From NCBI RefSeq assembly GCF_002135375.1, contig NZ_NEGH01000004.1, positions 161,043-225,042 of the forward strand: 64,000 nucleotides of DNA, given 5' to 3'. Source of the DNA: Acinetobacter sp. ANC 4558 (lineage in GTDB: Bacteria > Pseudomonadota > Gammaproteobacteria > Pseudomonadales > Moraxellaceae). Positions 36,333 through 45,748 of the stretch are shown piece after piece (positions within the stretch are counted from its first letter, which is position 1; every line of letters starts with the position of its first letter). The notes under the pieces were generated by a model. That model did not search any database and had not been told where the DNA came from. It saw only the letters and a list, made by a program, of their open reading frames with translations. The position numbers were made by a program, and so were the translations under genes.

Positions 36333-37979
36333 ATGGATATGGAAAATCAAAAGTCAAAAGTATATACAGATAAAATGCTTGCAGTAACAAGCCTTGTATT
36401 TGTATTCGTCTCTGTAGCAGGACTTGCAATTTACTCGACTCAATCGATTGAATTGGCATCCAAGTTAATGTACTGGGCAACTTCAATTTTTACGACGCCA
36501 GTTTTATTATTTGCTTTTTTATCGATTATTTTTACGGGTATTTTAGCATTTAGTAAATATGGGAAAATCAAACTCGGTGAGGGAAAGCCAGAATACAGTA
36601 CCATGTCATGGATATTCATGTTTATTCTTTCTGGCATTGGTTCTTCTAGCTTATATTGGGGATTTTTAGACTGGGCGTATTATTATCAAACACCTGGTTT
36701 AAGTTTAGCGCCCGAATCTGCTGAAGCGCTTAAATATAGTGTTGCATATTCATTTTTCCACTCAGGTATTAGTGCTTGGGCAATTTATGCATTAGCGTCT
36801 ATTTCACTGTGTTACAGTTTTCATGTGCGTAAAAATAAAGGGTTAAGCCTCGCTTCAATTATTGAAGCAGTAACAGGATTCAAAGCAACAGGTCCTGTAG
36901 GTCGTATTGTTGATTTACTCTTCTTGTTATGTATGTTTGGTGCGTTAACAATATCATTAGTGCTAACTGCGGTCACATTTACCAATATTTTATCTTTACT
37001 CACAGGCATTCCAAATACATTCACAACCAAGGTCATTATTATTTTGGCAGTTGCGGTTGTCTTTGCATTAAGTTCATACGTTGGTATGGAAAATGGTATG
37101 AAGCGTTTAAGCCATGCTGTGTGTTTGGGTGTTGTATTGTTTGCTGTATATGTATTGGTTTTTGGTCCAACACAATTCATTTTAAATAACTCATTGATGA
37201 GCTTTGGTTTAATGGCAACCAATTTTGTAGATATGAGCCTATTTACAGATCCAATGGGAGATGGGAAATTTACCCGTGAATGGACCGTATTCTATTGGTT
37301 GTGGTGGATTTCATATGCACCTGGTGTAGCATTATTTGTTACCCGTGTATCTAAAGGACGTACCATTAAAGAAGTCATTGTTGCAATGGTTGTCGGTGGA
37401 AGCGTTGGTTTATGGTTTATCTTTGGCGTATTTGAGAACTTTAGTGTCTATAACTTTATTCATGGTGTGGTCGATGTACCTCATATCTTAAGCAATGATG
37501 GTGGAGAAGTCGCAATTGGACAATTGCTCAGTCTTTTACCAGCAGGGCAAGTGATGATGTGGATTTTCCTGGCAATTATGGTGGTGTTCTTGGCTGCACA
37601 TATGGATGCTGTGGGTTACGCTGTATCTGCGACATGTACCAAAGGTTTAGAAGAAGGGCAAGATCCATCACCAAAAGCACGTTTATTCTGGTGTGTCATG
37701 TTAACGTTAGTTCCAATTGCAATGATTTTTTCAAAAGCGCCGTTGGACACAATGAAAACAGCAACCATTATTACAGCACTGCCTTTTATTGTGATTATCT
37801 TGATTCAAACCTATGGTTTAATTAAATGGTTAATTGAAGATTATTCTAAAATTCCAGCACATTTAATTGATCAACGAAACTTAGAGTTAGACCAAGCGGC
37901 ATTGAATGAACACATTGATATTGATGTCGGAAAATCTGTATCAGATGAACGTAAAAATGCAGAAAGAGAAGCATCATGA
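36333..37979 (+). CDS. BCCT-family quaternary amine transporter, probable carnitine importer
   Basis: The 548-residue carrier has about 12 helices and the betaine/carnitine/choline transporter signature around EWTVFYWLWWISYAPGVAL (about 306-324), preceded by the tryptophan-rich SSLYWGFLDWAYYYQ. The family imports betaine, choline or carnitine driven by sodium or protons or by exchange. Its place between the dehydrogenase and the Rieske oxygenase makes L-carnitine the likely substrate. Its last four bases overlap the hydrolase start (ATGA). Confidence 0.92.
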   Translation: MDMENQKSKVYTDKMLAVTSLVFVFVSVAGLAIYSTQSIELASKLMYWATSIFTTPVLLFAFLSIIFTGILAFSKYGKIKLGEGKPEYSTMSWIFMFILSGIGSSSLYWGFLDWAYYYQTPGLSLAPESAEALKYSVAYSFFHSGISAWAIYALASISLCYSFHVRKNKGLSLASIIEAVTGFKATGPVGRIVDLLFLLCMFGALTISLVLTAVTFTNILSLLTGIPNTFTTKVIIILAVAVVFALSSYVGMENGMKRLSHAVCLGVVLFAVYVLVFGPTQFILNNSLMSFGLMATNFVDMSLFTDPMGDGKFTREWTVFYWLWWISYAPGVALFVTRVSKGRTIKEVIVAMVVGGSVGLWFIFGVFENFSVYNFIHGVVDVPHILSNDGGEVAIGQLLSLLPAGQVMMWIFLAIMVVFLAAHMDAVGYAVSATCTKGLEEGQDPSPKARLFWCVMLTLVPIAMIFSKAPLDTMKTATIITALPFIVIILIQTYGLIKWLIEDYSKIPAHLIDQRNLELDQAALNEHIDIDVGKSVSDERKNAEREAS

Positions 37980-38947
37980 GTACAACAATGCATACAGACT
38001 ATGTGCTCAGCGAAGAAATGCAGAGCTTAGTGTATTGGAGTGGTGTTTATAGTCCGGCAGATGCAGATATGGACTCTATTCGAGCGGCATATGATGCAAT
38101 GTGTAAACATTACACATTGCCTAGAGATGGCAAAATTGAAATTCATGATTTTACAATTGAAGATGCTAAACCTGCTGTAAATGTCAGATTATATACACCA
38201 AAAAATCAACAACCACCTCAAAATGGTTGGCCGTGTGTTTTATATTTTCATGGCGGTGGTTGGGTCGTTGGCGGTCTAGATTCACACGAATTTATGCTTA
38301 GCTATATTTGTCAAGATCTGAATATTGCAGTGATGAGTGTTGATTATCGTTTAGCACCAGAACATAAGTTTCCAGCGGCATATGATGACTGCCTAAATGC
38401 TTATATGGGCTTACGTGATCATGCTAAAGAATGGAAAATTGATGTTGAAAATATCATTATTTCAGGTGATAGCGCTGGTGGAAATTTAGCAGCTGCAGTT
38501 GCAGTCAATCTGCAAAAAACTGGTCATCAAGCGAAAGGATTAGCGGTTATTTATCCGCTTTTAACAACAAAGTTTGATTTACCCGCATATGAAATTCATG
38601 CTAAAGCACCATTGTTGAGTCGTGAAGATTGTGATTATTACTTGCGTGAATATGCACCTGATATTTCAACATGGGAGGATACGCGTTTAGCACCTTTGTT
38701 AGCAAAAGACTTTTCAAATATGCCTGAGAGTTTTATTGCAGTTGCTGAATATGATCCTTTAAGTGATGACGGGAAAATTTTTTCTGAGAAACTAACCCAA
38801 GCAGGAATAGAAAACCGCTTGCATGTTGCAAAAGGAGTATTACATAGCGGTTTGCGCTTAATGAGAGATTGTCCAGAAGTACAGCAAATGTATCAAGAAT
38901 TGATCAAAGCCATACAACAGATGATTAATCGCACATCAACTACGTAA
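37976..38947 (+). CDS. Alpha/beta hydrolase (HSL family), possible acylcarnitine esterase
   Basis: The 323-residue enzyme has the hormone-sensitive-lipase layout: oxyanion motif YFHGGGWVVGG (about 90-100), nucleophile serine in SGDSAGGNLAAAVAV, the late D in EYDPLSDDGKI and the histidine in GVLHSGLRL. It is translationally coupled to the BCCT gene and precedes cntA by 41 bases, so it is part of the carnitine unit although carnitine cleavage itself needs no hydrolase. An esterase freeing carnitine from O-acylcarnitines is a reasonable inference; short-chain acylcarnitine hydrolases (HocS) are known in Pseudomonas. Confidence 0.88.
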   Translation: MSTTMHTDYVLSEEMQSLVYWSGVYSPADADMDSIRAAYDAMCKHYTLPRDGKIEIHDFTIEDAKPAVNVRLYTPKNQQPPQNGWPCVLYFHGGGWVVGGLDSHEFMLSYICQDLNIAVMSVDYRLAPEHKFPAAYDDCLNAYMGLRDHAKEWKIDVENIIISGDSAGGNLAAAVAVNLQKTGHQAKGLAVIYPLLTTKFDLPAYEIHAKAPLLSREDCDYYLREYAPDISTWEDTRLAPLLAKDFSNMPESFIAVAEYDPLSDDGKIFSEKLTQAGIENRLHVAKGVLHSGLRLMRDCPEVQQMYQELIKAIQQMINRTSTT

Positions 38948-38988
38948 TCTAAATTGTTTGAAATTAAGAAATGAATGGAGTGAATAAC

Positions 38989-40104
38989 ATGAGTTCAGTT
39001 GAAACATTACCAAAAGATTTTTGTTCTGATCCAGATAATGCATGGACATTTCCAAAAGTATTTTATACATCATCGCAAATATTTGAGCGTGAAAAAGAAG
39101 AGATTTTTGCAAAAAGCTGGATTTGCGTTGCACATGGTAGCGAACTTGCGAATTCTAACGATTATATTACGCGTAAAGTGATTGGCGAAAATATTGTTAT
39201 TATTCGTGGGAAAGATGGCGTATTAAGAGGATTCTATAATGTTTGCCCGCATCGTGGCCATGAATTGTTATCGGGTAGCGGAAAAGCTAAAAATGTGATT
39301 ACTTGTCCATATCATGCTTGGACTTTCAAGTTAGATGGCAGCTTAGCTTTAGCACGTAATTGTGATCATGTAGAAAATTTTGATAAAGAAAAGTCAAGCA
39401 TGGTTCAGTTAAAAGTTGAAGAATATGCAGGCTTTGTTTTCATTAATATGGATGAAAATGCAACATGTGTTGAAGATCAATTACCTGGTTTTTCTGCCAA
39501 ATTAAATGAAGCTTGTAGCGTGGTTAAAGATTTAAAACTGGCTGCACGTTTTGTTACAGATACACCAGCAAACTGGAAAATTATTGTTGATAATTATTTA
39601 GAATGTTATCACTGTGGACCAGCTCATCCTGGTTTTGCTGACTCTGTACAAGTTGATAAATATTGGCACACGACTCACCAAAATTGGACACTTCAATACG
39701 GTTATGCACGTTCTTCAGAGAAGTCATTCAAGCTTGATCCATCGATTACAGATCCAGAGTTTCATGGTTTTTGGACATGGCCAAGTACGATGTTTAACGT
39801 ACCGCCTGGTAGCAATTTCATGACCGTTATTTATGAATTTCCTGTCGATGCTGAAACAACGCTACAGCATTATGATATTTACTTTACAAATGAAGAGTTA
39901 ACTCAAGACCAAAAAGATTTAATCGAGTGGTATAAGAATGTATTCCGCCCAGAAGATCTAGATCTGGTTGAAAGTGTTCAACGTGGTTTGAAATCACGTG
40001 GTTATCGAGGTCAAGGTCGTATCATGACAGACAAACAGCGTTCAGGTATCAGTGAACATGGTCTTGCATATTTCCAAAACCTTGTCGCACAACATCACCA
40101 ATAA
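38989..40104 (+). CDS. cntA: Carnitine monooxygenase, Rieske oxygenase subunit
   Basis: From ATG 38989 (GGAG nine bases upstream) the protein is 371 residues, the length of Acinetobacter CntA. It splits L-carnitine into trimethylamine and malic semialdehyde with O2. The Rieske cluster ligands are C86, H88 (CPHRGH), C106 and H109 (CPYHAW). The mononuclear iron ligands are H208, H213 and D323, and the bridging residue is E205 in NYLECYHCGPAHPGF, the glutamate that distinguishes CntA from ordinary Rieske oxygenases with aspartate. Electrons come from CntB at 41716. The longer start at 38971 lacks a good ribosome site. Confidence 0.96.
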   Translation: MSSVETLPKDFCSDPDNAWTFPKVFYTSSQIFEREKEEIFAKSWICVAHGSELANSNDYITRKVIGENIVIIRGKDGVLRGFYNVCPHRGHELLSGSGKAKNVITCPYHAWTFKLDGSLALARNCDHVENFDKEKSSMVQLKVEEYAGFVFINMDENATCVEDQLPGFSAKLNEACSVVKDLKLAARFVTDTPANWKIIVDNYLECYHCGPAHPGFADSVQVDKYWHTTHQNWTLQYGYARSSEKSFKLDPSITDPEFHGFWTWPSTMFNVPPGSNFMTVIYEFPVDAETTLQHYDIYFTNEELTQDQKDLIEWYKNVFRPEDLDLVESVQRGLKSRGYRGQGRIMTDKQRSGISEHGLAYFQNLVAQHHQ

Positions 40105-40187
40105 GTGAGTGAGTGTAATTGAACCTTCTGTGAAGGATGAGCCCATTCTCATCTTTCACTGATGTCGCTAAAAGTAGGATGTTAAAG

Positions 40188-41639
40188 ATGTCAGTATTAC
40201 CAGATAACGATTTATTTCAGCAACTTGGATTCATTCATGGTCAATGGGTAAGTGCACAAAATCAAGATCAATTAAGTGTGACTAATCCTGCCACAGATGA
40301 AGAAATTGGTCATATACCCAATATGGGAGCAGCAGAAGCAACCGAGGCAGTTGAAAGTGCATATCGAGCATTGCAATCTTGGAAAGCATTGACGGCACAG
40401 CAACGTGCAGACTTACTCTTGGCATGGCATAAACTGATTTTAGAACGTGCAGACGATTTAGCACGTATTATGACCATTGAACAAGGAAAGCCTCTTGCTG
40501 AAGCACTTGGTGAAGTGAAATATGCTGCTTCATTTATTCAATGGTTTGCAGAAGAGGGTAAACGTGTTTACGGTGATGTGATTCCAACAACCAATGCAGG
40601 TCAGCGCTTTTTAGTAACGAAAGAACCTGTTGGTGTTGTTGCAGCGATTACACCGTGGAACTTTCCTTTGGCAATGATTACACGTAAAGCGGCACCAGCT
40701 TTGGCAGCAGGCTGCACAATTGTAATTAAACCCGCAAATGAAACGCCATACTGCGCATTAGCATTGGCGAAATTGGCAGAGCAAGCTGGAATTCCTGCAG
40801 GTGTTATTAATGTCGTAACAGGAAAATCGGCTGAAATTGGTTTAGTTTTTACATCACATGAAAAAGTGAAAAAACTAACCTTTACAGGTTCAACGCCAGT
40901 TGGTCGATTATTGATGCAGCAATGTGCTTCAACAATTAAAAAACTAGCTTTAGAGCTTGGTGGTAATGCGCCACTGATTGTGTTTGAAGATGCAGATTTA
41001 GATAAAGCCGTTGAAGGTGCAATTTTTGCAAAGTATCGTAATGCAGGGCAAACCTGTGTATGTGCCAATCGTATTTATGTACATACAAGTGTTTATGCAG
41101 CATTTACAGAAAAATTTGTAGCGGCAGTACAAAAATTAAAAGTTGGTAATGGATTAGACGCAGGGGTAAATATAGGCCCACTGATTAATGAAAAGGCTGT
41201 TTTAAAAGCTCAAAAGCTGATTGATGATGCTGTTAAAAAAGGTGCAAAAATTGCTTTTGGTGGTCAAAGACATACATTGGGTTCAAGCTTTTTCGAGCCA
41301 ACGGTTTTAACTGACGTTAATCAATCTATGGAAATAGTAGACGAAGAAATTTTTGGACCTGTTGCACCGTTGATCCGCTTTGAGTCAGACGAAGAGGTGG
41401 TTGCCCAAGCCAATGATACAATTTTTGGTTTAGCTGCTTATATTTATACCGAGAATATTTCTCGTATTTTTAAAGTGTCTGAGCAATTAGAGTATGGAAT
41501 GGTGGGTATGAATTCAACAACGATTTCGAATGAAGTTGTACCATTTGGTGGTGTAAAACAGTCTGGTGTTGGTCGTGAAGGATCTAAATATGGTTTAGAG
41601 GAATTTATGACTATTAAGTATTTATGTCTAGGTGTTTAA
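40188..41639 (+). CDS. Semialdehyde dehydrogenase (GabD family), probable malic semialdehyde dehydrogenase
   Basis: From ATG 40188 (AGGA eight bases upstream) the enzyme is 483 residues, the length of GabD. It has ITPWNFPLAMITRKAAPALAAG, FTGSTPVGR, the general base in LELGGNAPLIVFEDADLD and the catalytic cysteine in RNAGQTCVCANRIYVH, ending in KYGLEEFMTIKYLCLG. GabD relatives oxidise succinic semialdehyde; between cntA and cntB its likely substrate is malic semialdehyde from carnitine, giving malate. The upstream ATG at 40137 adds an unrelated 17-residue stretch and is not favoured. Confidence 0.92.
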   Translation: MSVLPDNDLFQQLGFIHGQWVSAQNQDQLSVTNPATDEEIGHIPNMGAAEATEAVESAYRALQSWKALTAQQRADLLLAWHKLILERADDLARIMTIEQGKPLAEALGEVKYAASFIQWFAEEGKRVYGDVIPTTNAGQRFLVTKEPVGVVAAITPWNFPLAMITRKAAPALAAGCTIVIKPANETPYCALALAKLAEQAGIPAGVINVVTGKSAEIGLVFTSHEKVKKLTFTGSTPVGRLLMQQCASTIKKLALELGGNAPLIVFEDADLDKAVEGAIFAKYRNAGQTCVCANRIYVHTSVYAAFTEKFVAAVQKLKVGNGLDAGVNIGPLINEKAVLKAQKLIDDAVKKGAKIAFGGQRHTLGSSFFEPTVLTDVNQSMEIVDEEIFGPVAPLIRFESDEEVVAQANDTIFGLAAYIYTENISRIFKVSEQLEYGMVGMNSTTISNEVVPFGGVKQSGVGREGSKYGLEEFMTIKYLCLGV

Positions 41640-41715
41640 TACCTAAAGACAGTTGAGACGGATGTAATTCAACGGTCTTAACACATGGCATTTGAAGTAA
41701 AATAAGGATATGCAG

Positions 41716-42675
41716 ATGACTGAAAGTTATCAAATGTTTCCTACTGTTGTAACAGCAGTTGAGCAATTAACCCCTTTAATTAAACGCTTTACTTTTAAGC
41801 GTAAAGATGGCCAAGACTTTCCCGCATTTACTGGTGGTAGCCATATTATTGTAAAAATGAATGATAAGTTATCTAATGCTTATTCACTCATGAGTAATTT
41901 TAAAGATTTATCTACTTATCAAGTTTGCGTTCGTAAGGATGTTGAAGGTAAGGGCGGTTCTGTTTTTATGCATGAACAATGCATACAAGACTTCGAACTG
42001 GAAGTATCTTCTCCGAAAAACTTATTTGCTTTAGCTGCAACAGGTCAGAAGCATATTCTTATTGCTGGTGGTATTGGTATTACGCCATTTATTCCTCAAA
42101 TGGATGAATTGGCTGAGCGTGGAGAAACCTACGAATTGCATTATGCTTTTCGTGCACCTGAACATGCTGCACTATTAAATGATTTACAACACAGTCGTCA
42201 TGCAGATCATGTTTTTACCTATGTTGATAGTGAAGGCAAGTCGCTTGATTTAGATGTACTTCTAGCAAATCAACCTAAGGGGACGCATGTCTATGTATGT
42301 GGCCCAAAGCCAATGATTGATGCTGTGATTGATGCGAGTAATCGCCATCGTTTCCGTGATGAAAACATTCATTGGGAGCAGTTTGCCTCTACTCAACCTG
42401 AAAATGGTGAAGCATTTACTGTGGTACTTGCTAAATCTAATCAAAAAATTGAAGTCCGAGCGGATCAAACCATTTTACAAGCTATTGAACTACTTAATAT
42501 TGATGTAGAATGTTTATGTCGTGAAGGTGTTTGTGGAACATGTGAAACAGCCATTCTTCAAGGCGAAGCAGAACATTATGATCAATATTTAAGTGAGGCT
42601 GAAAAAGCATCTCAACAAAGTATTATGATTTGTGTTTCTCGCGCCAAAGGTAAAGAAATTACGTTAGATCTTTAA
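41716..42675 (+). CDS. cntB: Carnitine monooxygenase reductase subunit
   Basis: The 319-residue protein starts at ATG 41716 (AAGGA eight bases upstream; another ATG is six bases earlier). Order of domains: FMN-binding barrel (about 5-100, NAYSLMSNF), NAD-binding domain (about 105-220, ILIAGGIGITPFIPQM and VYVCGPKPMIDAV), and a C-terminal plant-type [2Fe-2S] ferredoxin with ECLCREGVCGTCETAILQG and a last cysteine in MICVSRA. This is the phthalate-dioxygenase-reductase type that passes NADH electrons to CntA. A strong terminator follows. Confidence 0.95.
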   Translation: MTESYQMFPTVVTAVEQLTPLIKRFTFKRKDGQDFPAFTGGSHIIVKMNDKLSNAYSLMSNFKDLSTYQVCVRKDVEGKGGSVFMHEQCIQDFELEVSSPKNLFALAATGQKHILIAGGIGITPFIPQMDELAERGETYELHYAFRAPEHAALLNDLQHSRHADHVFTYVDSEGKSLDLDVLLANQPKGTHVYVCGPKPMIDAVIDASNRHRFRDENIHWEQFASTQPENGEAFTVVLAKSNQKIEVRADQTILQAIELLNIDVECLCREGVCGTCETAILQGEAEHYDQYLSEAEKASQQSIMICVSRAKGKEITLDL

Positions 42676-42683
42676 TCAGCAAT

Positions 42684-42717
42684 CAAGCTTATATACATCC
42701 TATATAAGCTTGTTTTT
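42684..42717 (+). terminator. Terminator of the carnitine operon
   Basis: Perfect 12-base stem CAAGCTTATATA (42684-42695) / TATATAAGCTTG (42701-42712), five-base loop, then five T, nine bases after the cntB stop. Confidence 0.9.
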
Positions 42718-43074
42718 ATGATGCATTTTCATTTGAATTACTTTATTTGAAAATTTTACTTTTTTATTATGATTAACATAAATACCATGTAGTGATTGCT
42801 TAATTTTATAGATTTATACTGCTTATATTTCAATTTTATTCTTTTAATCGTTCACTTAAACAATAAAATAATTTAAGCAGAATTAATTTTATTTTTCAAT
42901 TAGATGCTTGTATGTGCAAGTATTGAGCATTTTTGTGGCTGATTTCATCTAAATGAGTCTTCATTTAATATTCATAAATTCACTTTTACAGATATAGATT
43001 TCTTTTTTTAATATTTTTCTTAATCACATATATTCATTAAGATTTAGAAAATTTGCAAAAATCTGGAAATAGAA
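42718..43074. other. Intergenic, promoter region of the sulfonate transporter genes
   Basis: An AT-rich stretch of about 360 bases with no supported gene. It must contain the promoter of the transporter-lyase-racemase genes; no clear regulator site was recognised. Confidence 0.4.
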
Positions 43075-44151
43075 ATGTTAAATACGACAAGCTTTGGTTT
43101 TAAAAATTTAGCATTGTCCATTGGGATTTTGGGCTCTGTATTTTTAGTTGGCTGTGGTAATAGTGGACAACAAAATAAGGAATCAAAAGCTGAGACATCT
43201 CAAACCACAGCTGCTGAACTACCAAAAGAAGTTCGTTTAGCCTGGGGCGGTGGTCCACGTGTTTGGGTGTTAGGCAAAGCGAATGGAGATTTTGAAAACG
43301 CACTAGGTACAAAAGTGAAATGGATAGAATTCGCAACAGGTGCGGATGTCATTAACTATTTTGCAGCAAATGAAATTGATATCGCGCGTTTTGGTTCAAG
43401 TCCAGCTGTTGCTGGTATAACACGTGGTTTACCGATAGAAATTATTGGCTTAGAAGGTCTCATTTCAAGTGCAGAGCGTTTAATTGCTCGTCCAGATATT
43501 AAAAACTTACAAGGTTTAGTGGGTAAAAAGGTTGCCTTTCCTGCAAACTCAACAGCGCAATATGCTTTAGAACAAGCATTGGCTTTAGAAAAAATTGATA
43601 AGTCTAAAATTCAATTAATTGCACTCAAACCTGCTGAAATTGTTTCTGCATGGACTCGTGGTGATATTGATGCTGCCTATGTTTGGGGACCATTCACCCA
43701 ACAGTTAGAAAAAGAAGGCGGTAAGGAAATTTTTAGTACGACGCAGCTCAATAATCAAGGCATTTTGGTGTATAACAATTTTGCGGTTCGTAAGGAGTTT
43801 GCAGAAAAATACCCAGAGCTGGTGGTTAAATTTTTGAAAACTTATCAAAAGCAAGTGGATGAATATCAAAAAAATCCAAAAGAAGCTTCTGAGAAAATTT
43901 CAAAATATTTAAGTCTTCCATATGATCAAGTTGAAACGACTTTAGCAGGTATTGAATATATTCCACTTAAAGAGCAAATCTCTCAGAAATATCTGGGCGC
44001 TACTCCAGATGATGAAACATCAGGTATTGCGAAAGCAACTTTGGATATTTCGAAGTTTCTTGTCACGATTGGTGAATTAAAACAATCTGATGTACCAAAA
44101 AGTTATGCGCCAAACATCAATAGTAAATACCTTATTGAAGCCACAAAATAA
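43075..44151 (+). CDS. TauA-like sulfonate-binding lipoprotein
   Basis: The 358-residue protein has a lipoprotein signal ending LVGC near residues 23-26, then a two-lobed periplasmic binding fold of the SsuA/TauA type: VRLAWGGGPRVWVLGKANGDF, GADVINYFAANEIDIARFGSSPAV, KKVAFPANSTAQYALEQAL and GDIDAAYVWGPF. It delivers a sulfonate (taurine-like) to the permease and ATPase encoded next. The neighbouring lyase and racemase suggest a sulfonated amino acid such as cysteate as ligand. Confidence 0.88.
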   Translation: MLNTTSFGFKNLALSIGILGSVFLVGCGNSGQQNKESKAETSQTTAAELPKEVRLAWGGGPRVWVLGKANGDFENALGTKVKWIEFATGADVINYFAANEIDIARFGSSPAVAGITRGLPIEIIGLEGLISSAERLIARPDIKNLQGLVGKKVAFPANSTAQYALEQALALEKIDKSKIQLIALKPAEIVSAWTRGDIDAAYVWGPFTQQLEKEGGKEIFSTTQLNNQGILVYNNFAVRKEFAEKYPELVVKFLKTYQKQVDEYQKNPKEASEKISKYLSLPYDQVETTLAGIEYIPLKEQISQKYLGATPDDETSGIAKATLDISKFLVTIGELKQSDVPKSYAPNINSKYLIEATK

Positions 44152-44160
44152 GGTTATAGA

Positions 44161-44940
44161 ATGGTTCATATCAGTTCTTTAAAAGCAAAAGTAATTAGTG
44201 CAGTGTCACTGATTACTTTTGTAATTATTTGGCAATTGGCGTGTTCATTTAAATTAGTCTCGCCTATTTTGCTACCTTCTCCCTTACAGATTATAGATAC
44301 CGTTGTAGATTTAACCCAAAACGGTTACCGAGATGCACCGTTTTATCAACATATTTTAGTAAGTACAGCACGCGCTTTTTTTGCATTTTTTATCGCAATT
44401 ATTATTGGCGTTCCTTTAGGGTTACTCATGGGGCGTACTCCTGTATTAAATGCAATATTTGATCCATTTGTACAGTTTTTACGTCCGATTCCTAAGATTG
44501 CACTAATTCCTTTGGTTGTGGTGTGGCTTGGTATTGGTGAAGAGTCTAAATTTTTCTTGATTTTTATTGCAACGTTCTTGAGTGTGATTGTGGGCTCAAC
44601 CTCTGCCAGCCATAATGTTCCTACTGGCTTAATCCAAGCTGCTCAAACCATGGGACTCGGACGTACTGCAATTTTATTTCGTGTCATTTTGCCATCATCA
44701 TTGCCTGAGCTTTTTACTACGATTCGGTTGTCGATTGGAATTGGTTGGACATCTCTGATTGCAGCAGAAATGGTTGCAGCAAATTCTGGTTTAGGTTGGA
44801 TGATTATTAATGCAGGGTCTTATTTAAGAACAGATGTGGTTATTGTTGGCATTATTTTACTGGGAATGATTGGCTTCTTATTAGACTGGCTCATTGTGAA
44901 AGCACAACAGAAATGGGCGCCTTGGACAGGAAAAGCATAA
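44161..44940 (+). CDS. Sulfonate ABC transporter permease (TauC/SsuC type)
   Basis: The 259-residue protein has about six helices and the EAA loop of binding-protein-dependent permeases: AAQTMGLGRTAILFRVILPSSLPELF (AA-x-x-x-G), the contact site for the ATPase. The ending LIVKAQQKWAPW is typical of TauC/SsuC. It lies nine bases after the binding protein, and its stop overlaps the ATPase start (TAATG). Confidence 0.92.
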   Translation: MVHISSLKAKVISAVSLITFVIIWQLACSFKLVSPILLPSPLQIIDTVVDLTQNGYRDAPFYQHILVSTARAFFAFFIAIIIGVPLGLLMGRTPVLNAIFDPFVQFLRPIPKIALIPLVVVWLGIGEESKFFLIFIATFLSVIVGSTSASHNVPTGLIQAAQTMGLGRTAILFRVILPSSLPELFTTIRLSIGIGWTSLIAAEMVAANSGLGWMIINAGSYLRTDVVIVGIILLGMIGFLLDWLIVKAQQKWAPWTGKA

Positions 44941-45731
44941 TGACATCATCATTTATTCAGCTGAACAATGTTCAAAAGACATTTAAGCAAAATAAAACTG
45001 AAAATACGGTACTTGAAAATATTCATTTAGAGATACCAGAAGGTCAATTTGTTTGTTTACTTGGGCCATCGGGCTGTGGTAAGTCGACCATTTTAAATTT
45101 GCTAGCAGGTTTTGAAAAACCGACCCATGGTGATATTTATGTCGATGGACAAACTATTGAGGGACCTGGAATAGATCGGGCTGTTGTGTTCCAACACGCA
45201 CAATTATTTCCGTGGTTGACGGTAAGAGAAAATATTCAATTTCCACTTAAGCAATCTAAAGCAAATGCGCAATATATTGCGGAACAAACTGAAGATTACT
45301 TAGAAAAAACAGGCTTAAAAAAGTTTGAAAATCATCGTATTTGGCAAATTTCAGGCGGAATGAAACAACGTGTCGCTTTGGCTCGCGCTTGGATTATGAA
45401 ACCGAAAATTTTGTTAATGGATGAGCCATTTGGGGCTTTAGATGCACAGACCCGAATTCTAATGCAAGAAACGCTCACGAAGCTTTGGCAAGATAATAAA
45501 ACCACAGTTTTATTTGTCACTCATGATATTGATGAGTCCTTATTATTGGCTGATCGAATCATCTTAATGGCGGGACATCCAGGTCGAATTGCAGAAGATA
45601 TTGCTGTGCATTTACCTCGGCATCGTACTATTGAAAATATTGCGCCCCAAACAGAATTCATTGAAACCAAAAAACATATTTTAGAAGTTATGCGTAAAGA
45701 AGTTAGTCGCATGATTGATTACGCACATTAA
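44940..45731 (+). CDS. Sulfonate ABC transporter ATPase (TauB/SsuB type)
   Basis: From ATG 44940 the protein has 263 residues: Walker A LLGPSGCGKSTILNLLAGFE, signature ISGGMKQRVALARAW, Walker B ILLMDEPFGALDAQTR and H-loop FVTHDIDESLLLADR. QHAQLFPWLTVRENI is characteristic of the nitrate/sulfonate/taurine group. The start overlaps the permease stop, so the two are coupled; an upstream frame start at 44913 is unlikely. Confidence 0.93.
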   Translation: MTSSFIQLNNVQKTFKQNKTENTVLENIHLEIPEGQFVCLLGPSGCGKSTILNLLAGFEKPTHGDIYVDGQTIEGPGIDRAVVFQHAQLFPWLTVRENIQFPLKQSKANAQYIAEQTEDYLEKTGLKKFENHRIWQISGGMKQRVALARAWIMKPKILLMDEPFGALDAQTRILMQETLTKLWQDNKTTVLFVTHDIDESLLLADRIILMAGHPGRIAEDIAVHLPRHRTIENIAPQTEFIETKKHILEVMRKEVSRMIDYAH

Positions 45732-45748
45732 GATTACAGGATATTATT

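Noticed and set aside
36821..37222. Minus-strand 133-codon frame inside the BCCT gene, and similar long antisense frames
   Set aside because: They are shadows of strongly supported genes on the other strand and have no recognisable motifs of their own.
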